Origin: Ekhidna sp.
GTDB lineage: Bacteria > Bacteroidota > Bacteroidia > Cytophagales > Cyclobacteriaceae
Assembly (NCBI GenBank): GCA_013214445.1
Contig: JABSPG010000197.1
Coordinates: forward strand, 1 to 7,125
Length of the DNA stretch: 7,125 nt
Reading direction: 5' to 3'
In this document: positions 6,420 to 7,125 of the stretch, piece after piece
Numbering within the stretch: position 1 is the first letter of the stretch
Layout: the number at the start of each line of letters is the position of its first letter
Translations under genes and position numbers: made by a program
The notes under the pieces: model-generated
Databases searched by the model: none
What the model saw: the letters and a program-made list of their open reading frames with translations, nothing else
What the model was told of the DNA's origin: nothing

Positions 6420-6986
6420 TTAAGTAATGCGTCTACGAATTCTGCTCAACGCCTGGGGCGTAACGCCGATATAAGAGGCTATATACTTCAGTGGGATAAG
6501 CTTTATCAATTCTGGTCTTGATTCAAAAAGATCCAGATAACGTTCTTCTGCAGTTTTGCTCAGAAATGATAGTTCACGTTGTTTGATCAACAAATACAAT
6601 TGTTCCGCTGCTTTCCTCCCTATCAAATTTCCAATTGTAGTTTCGGCATAAATAGATTGTAAATCATCATAGGTCAGTCGCCATAAGACGGTGTTAGTTA
6701 TGGCTTCAAAACTATACGTTGAGGGAGACTGAGTCAGAAATGAGTCATAAACTGAGGCAAACGAACCTTCAAAAGCAAAATTGATGGTAATGTCATATTC
6801 TATTCTTGGAATGTAGAATCTAATGATACCTTCTTCTATGAATGAAAGGTATTTTTCAGTTTCTCCTTTCTTTAGAATTTGTGATTTCTTGTTGACGTCT
6901 TGCCTAATCAATTTAGAAGAAAAGATATCCCAGTCATGCTCAGATATGTTGAAAGCCTGCTTGTAATACTGATAGATCTTTTCCAT
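6420..6986 (-). CDS. Crp/Fnr-family transcriptional regulator
   Basis: This 188-aa protein has the length of the short Crp/Fnr regulators common in Bacteroidota. The N-terminal ~110 residues form a cyclic-nucleotide-binding-like beta roll: I37-L-K-K-G-E42, F49-I-E-E-G-I-I-R-F57, and F72-E-G-S75 with S78-V-Y-D-S-F83. The R-x-A/S phosphate-binding signature of true cAMP receptors is not visible, so the effector is unknown. A long dimer helix (about 110-140) leads through T145-A-E-E-R-Y-L151 to a winged HTH with P165-L-K-Y-I-A-S-Y-I-G-V-T-P-Q-A-L-S-R182, which matches the Bacteroidota subfamily closely. No FNR-type cysteine cluster is present; the sequence has no cysteine at all. It precedes the DUF2141 gene by 64 bp in the same direction and may control it. 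Confidence 0.9.
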   Translation of the reverse strand: MEKIYQYYKQAFNISEHDWDIFSSKLIRQDVNKKSQILKKGETEKYLSFIEEGIIRFYIPRIEYDITINFAFEGSFASVYDSFLTQSPSTYSFEAITNTVLWRLTYDDLQSIYAETTIGNLIGRKAAEQLYLLIKQRELSFLSKTAEERYLDLFESRPELIKLIPLKYIASYIGVTPQALSRIRRRIT

Positions 6987-6999
6987 TATTTACTGGAAG

Positions 7000-7125
7000 T
7001 TACTGTATTTGTCCAGGACTTCTAGGGGATAATGTTTTGTGTCCTGGGATAAATCGATTGTCGGACGGCAGTAAAGCCTGACCATCAAAAGCAGGTCTTT
7101 CGGGAGACGGCATTCTTACCTCAAA
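7000..7125 (-). CDS. Possible C-terminal end of an unrecognised protein (enters from right edge)
   Basis: A frame open from the window edge gives 41 residues before a TAA at 7002-7000, including F-E-V-R-M-P-S-P-E-R-P and ending S-P-G-Q-I-Q. The other two minus-strand frames stop almost at once. The piece is rich in proline, serine, glycine and arginine and I do not recognise it. If real, it ends 13 bp before the Crp/Fnr start and would be co-transcribed with it. A 41-codon open frame can occur by chance, so this may instead be the regulator's promoter region. Confidence 0.3.
   Translation of the reverse strand, partial: FEVRMPSPERPAFDGQALLPSDNRFIPGHKTLSPRSPGQIQ
7013..7047. repeat. 7-bp inverted repeat upstream of the Crp/Fnr gene
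   Basis: CCAGGAC (7013-7019) and GTCCTGG (7041-7047) are perfect reverse complements with a 21-bp spacer. The first arm also sits within the odd-centred palindrome GTCCAGGAC (7011-7019). It lies 25-61 bp before the Crp/Fnr start, so an operator is possible, but short repeats like this also arise by chance. Confidence 0.3.

Noticed and set aside
6351..6420. Intrinsic terminator after the Crp/Fnr gene
   Set aside because: The 11-bp inverted repeat has a 41-base loop, no following U-run, and its downstream arm lies within the next coding sequence.
1..7125. CRISPR array, insertion sequence or tandem repeats
   Set aside because: No regularly spaced direct repeats, transposase frame or terminal inverted repeats with target duplications were seen.

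Overview
All convincing genes lie on the minus strand, so the window reads biologically from right (7125) to left (1). The organism looks like a member of the Bacteroidota. The coding DNA is AT-rich, start codons are preceded by A-rich leaders (AGTAAATG, AGTAAATAATG, AAACAATG) with no clear Shine-Dalgarno sequence, one spacer carries an exact TAnnTTTG -7 box of the Bacteroidota type, and the protein families (short Crp/Fnr regulator, DUF2141, DoxX-like, PD40 lipoprotein) are typical of that phylum. A Cytophagales-like lineage is only a guess.

Right half (about 7125-4539): a probable chromosomal operon. The tail of an uncertain upstream reading frame (7125-7000) is followed by a Crp/Fnr-family regulator (6986-6420), a secreted DUF2141 protein (6355-5921), a DoxX-like four-helix membrane protein (5918-5466) and a TolB/PD40 beta-propeller lipoprotein (5441-4539). 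The last three are spaced by 2 and 24 bp and should be co-transcribed. The 64-bp gap before the DUF2141 gene holds a good Bacteroidota promoter match and a perfect 11-bp inverted repeat. One arm of that repeat covers the start codon and the other covers the -33 box.

Middle (4538-4194): a 345-bp non-coding boundary. It contains a GC-rich (about 69%) structured block, a purine/pyrimidine-skewed tract with overlapping hairpins, and a putative control region with a long imperfect palindrome and a separate perfect 10-bp palindrome just ahead of the next gene.

Left half (4193-1): a compact anti-phage or restriction-modification type module. A 66-aa XRE/C-protein-like regulator overlaps by 4 bp (ATGA) a 1114-aa protein that fuses an N-terminal phospholipase D-type nuclease domain to an SF2/SNF2-type helicase. 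The helicase stop codon directly abuts the start (TAAATG) of a gene whose first 217 codons resemble the N-terminus of large Eco57I-type (type IIG/ISP-like) DNA methyltransferases. That gene runs off the left edge. The likely logic is that the regulator tunes expression, the methyltransferase recognises and marks self DNA, and the PLD-translocase fusion supplies ATP-dependent restriction. The closest described analogies are ATP-dependent restriction systems with PLD nuclease and helicase subunits (NgoAVII, CglI), in which those activities are on separate polypeptides.
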